A stretch of DNA of 13,433 nucleotides from an uncultured Fibrobacter sp. (lineage in GTDB: Bacteria; Fibrobacterota; Fibrobacteria; Fibrobacterales; Fibrobacteraceae), in NCBI GenBank assembly GCA_937891805.1, contig CALATK010000138.1:1-13433 (forward strand), in the 5' to 3' direction. Every line of letters begins with the position of its first letter. The first letter of the stretch is position 1. Below, piece after piece: positions 12,937-13,433 of this stretch. Below the pieces are notes generated by a model. The model was given only the letters and a program-made list of their open reading frames with translations. It was not told where the DNA came from and did not search any database. The position numbers and the translations under genes are program-made.

Positions 12937-13433
12937 TTGCGTAAACAGTTCCCCTACAAACTTCTGACCCAGAAAATGTTTTGCTGCCGTTGCCAGCGGG
13001 TAACGGAGCACGGGATATTTGCGCGGGAACCCTATTCTACCCACGGTGGCATGGAACCGAAAATTCCGCTTCTGTGTTCGTGCGAAGCGTGCCAGAATGT
13101 CATCATCTGCTTTTCCAACGAGTTTAGCTTTGGAACAAGCGTGGAACATGCGGACTACACGAAGATTTACGGGCACAACCGAATCCAGCCCGGGAACTGG
13201 TTGTTTTTCAAGGGCGGTGTGAAACCGGGGTTGGTCAAGAGTTGTTTCCAGACTCACGACAAGGAAATTTACGTGCTTACCTACGGTGGCGCCAAGGACG
13301 AAAAGGTGGAATGCCCCAAGTGCCATGTGGAGTCGGAGGTAGCGCCGGGCGGGTATCGGCTGCTTCCGGCCCAGAGCGCCTTGACGCTTATCGGCGACCA
13401 TGTGTATCACGCCATTCGGGACATGTTCGGCGT
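12937..13433 (+). CDS. CxxC-rich, probably zinc-binding protein of unknown function, 3' partial
   Basis: An open frame without any stop runs from 12928 to the right edge. The visible part has 165 residues and the C-terminus is missing. Three CxxC pairs are present: Cys16/Cys19 (FCCRC), Cys49/Cys52 (CSCEAC) and Cys126/Cys129 (ECPKC). The first two pairs could form one zinc ribbon. I do not recognise the family. The start is uncertain. TTG at 12937 gives a basic N-terminus (MRKQFPYKLL) and follows directly on the heptamer array; ATG at 12976 would begin MFCCRC. Neither has a clear ribosome binding site. The antisense frame is also open, but the regular Cys pairs and codon pattern favour the plus strand. 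Confidence 0.65.
   Translation, partial: MRKQFPYKLLTQKMFCCRCQRVTEHGIFAREPYSTHGGMEPKIPLLCSCEACQNVIICFSNEFSFGTSVEHADYTKIYGHNRIQPGNWLFFKGGVKPGLVKSCFQTHDKEIYVLTYGGAKDEKVECPKCHVESEVAPGGYRLLPAQSALTLIGDHVYHAIRDMFG

Noticed and set aside
12931..13410. Minus-strand open frame at the right edge
   Set aside because: The plus frame has regularly spaced CxxC pairs and stays open to the edge. The minus frame shows no motif and would end within the heptamer array.

Overview
The window looks like chromosomal DNA from a member of the Fibrobacteres, most likely a Fibrobacter-type rumen or gut bacterium. This is an inference. The main clue is a small secreted protein with a serine-rich low-complexity linker and a short C-terminal tail (…GTYYHNGKAVVVK) of the kind common in that phylum. 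Moderate GC content and heptameric intergenic repeats (CCACTAA/CCACCAA) are compatible with it. No phage, plasmid, transposase, CRISPR or rRNA/tRNA gene is visible. The content is mostly housekeeping plus accessory signalling.

Layout. Positions 1-1592 (+) hold a tight operon: the 3' part of hisB, hisH (4-bp ATGA overlap) and ispF. It joins two histidine-pathway enzymes to an isoprenoid (MEP pathway) enzyme. Positions 1659-2879 (+) hold a small secreted Ser-rich protein of unknown function, then a periplasmic class A acid phosphatase. After a terminator hairpin comes a Na+/phosphate cotransporter with a PhoU-like tail (3086-4792). The phosphatase and transporter could work together to release and import phosphate. 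Positions 4908-6065 (+) encode a divergent S-adenosylhomocysteine-hydrolase-like protein. It keeps the NAD-binding fold but lacks several residues of the canonical active site. It converges, with a 5-nt gap, on a sodium:alanine (AGCS) symporter gene on the minus strand (6071-7504). A divergent promoter region separates the symporter from a large cytoplasmic hybrid histidine kinase (7631-11026), which has about four PAS-like sensor modules, HisKA, HATPase and two receiver domains.

A 255-nt leader rich in dyads precedes gltX (glutamyl-tRNA synthetase). gltX is interrupted: the reading frame breaks in a 73-nt garbled stretch (about 12425-12497) and resumes in another frame to 12767. Both flanks are otherwise intact, so this is either a sequence or assembly error or a very recent mutation. 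After gltX lie two GC-rich hairpins and a perfect ten-copy 7-bp tandem array (12865-12934). The array ends next to the start of an unrecognised CxxC-rich (probably zinc-binding) protein that runs off the right edge.

The observations most worth a second look are the broken gltX, the SAHH-like protein without a canonical active site, and the heptamer array abutting the zinc-ribbon gene. I did not find a clear, previously undescribed multi-gene system.
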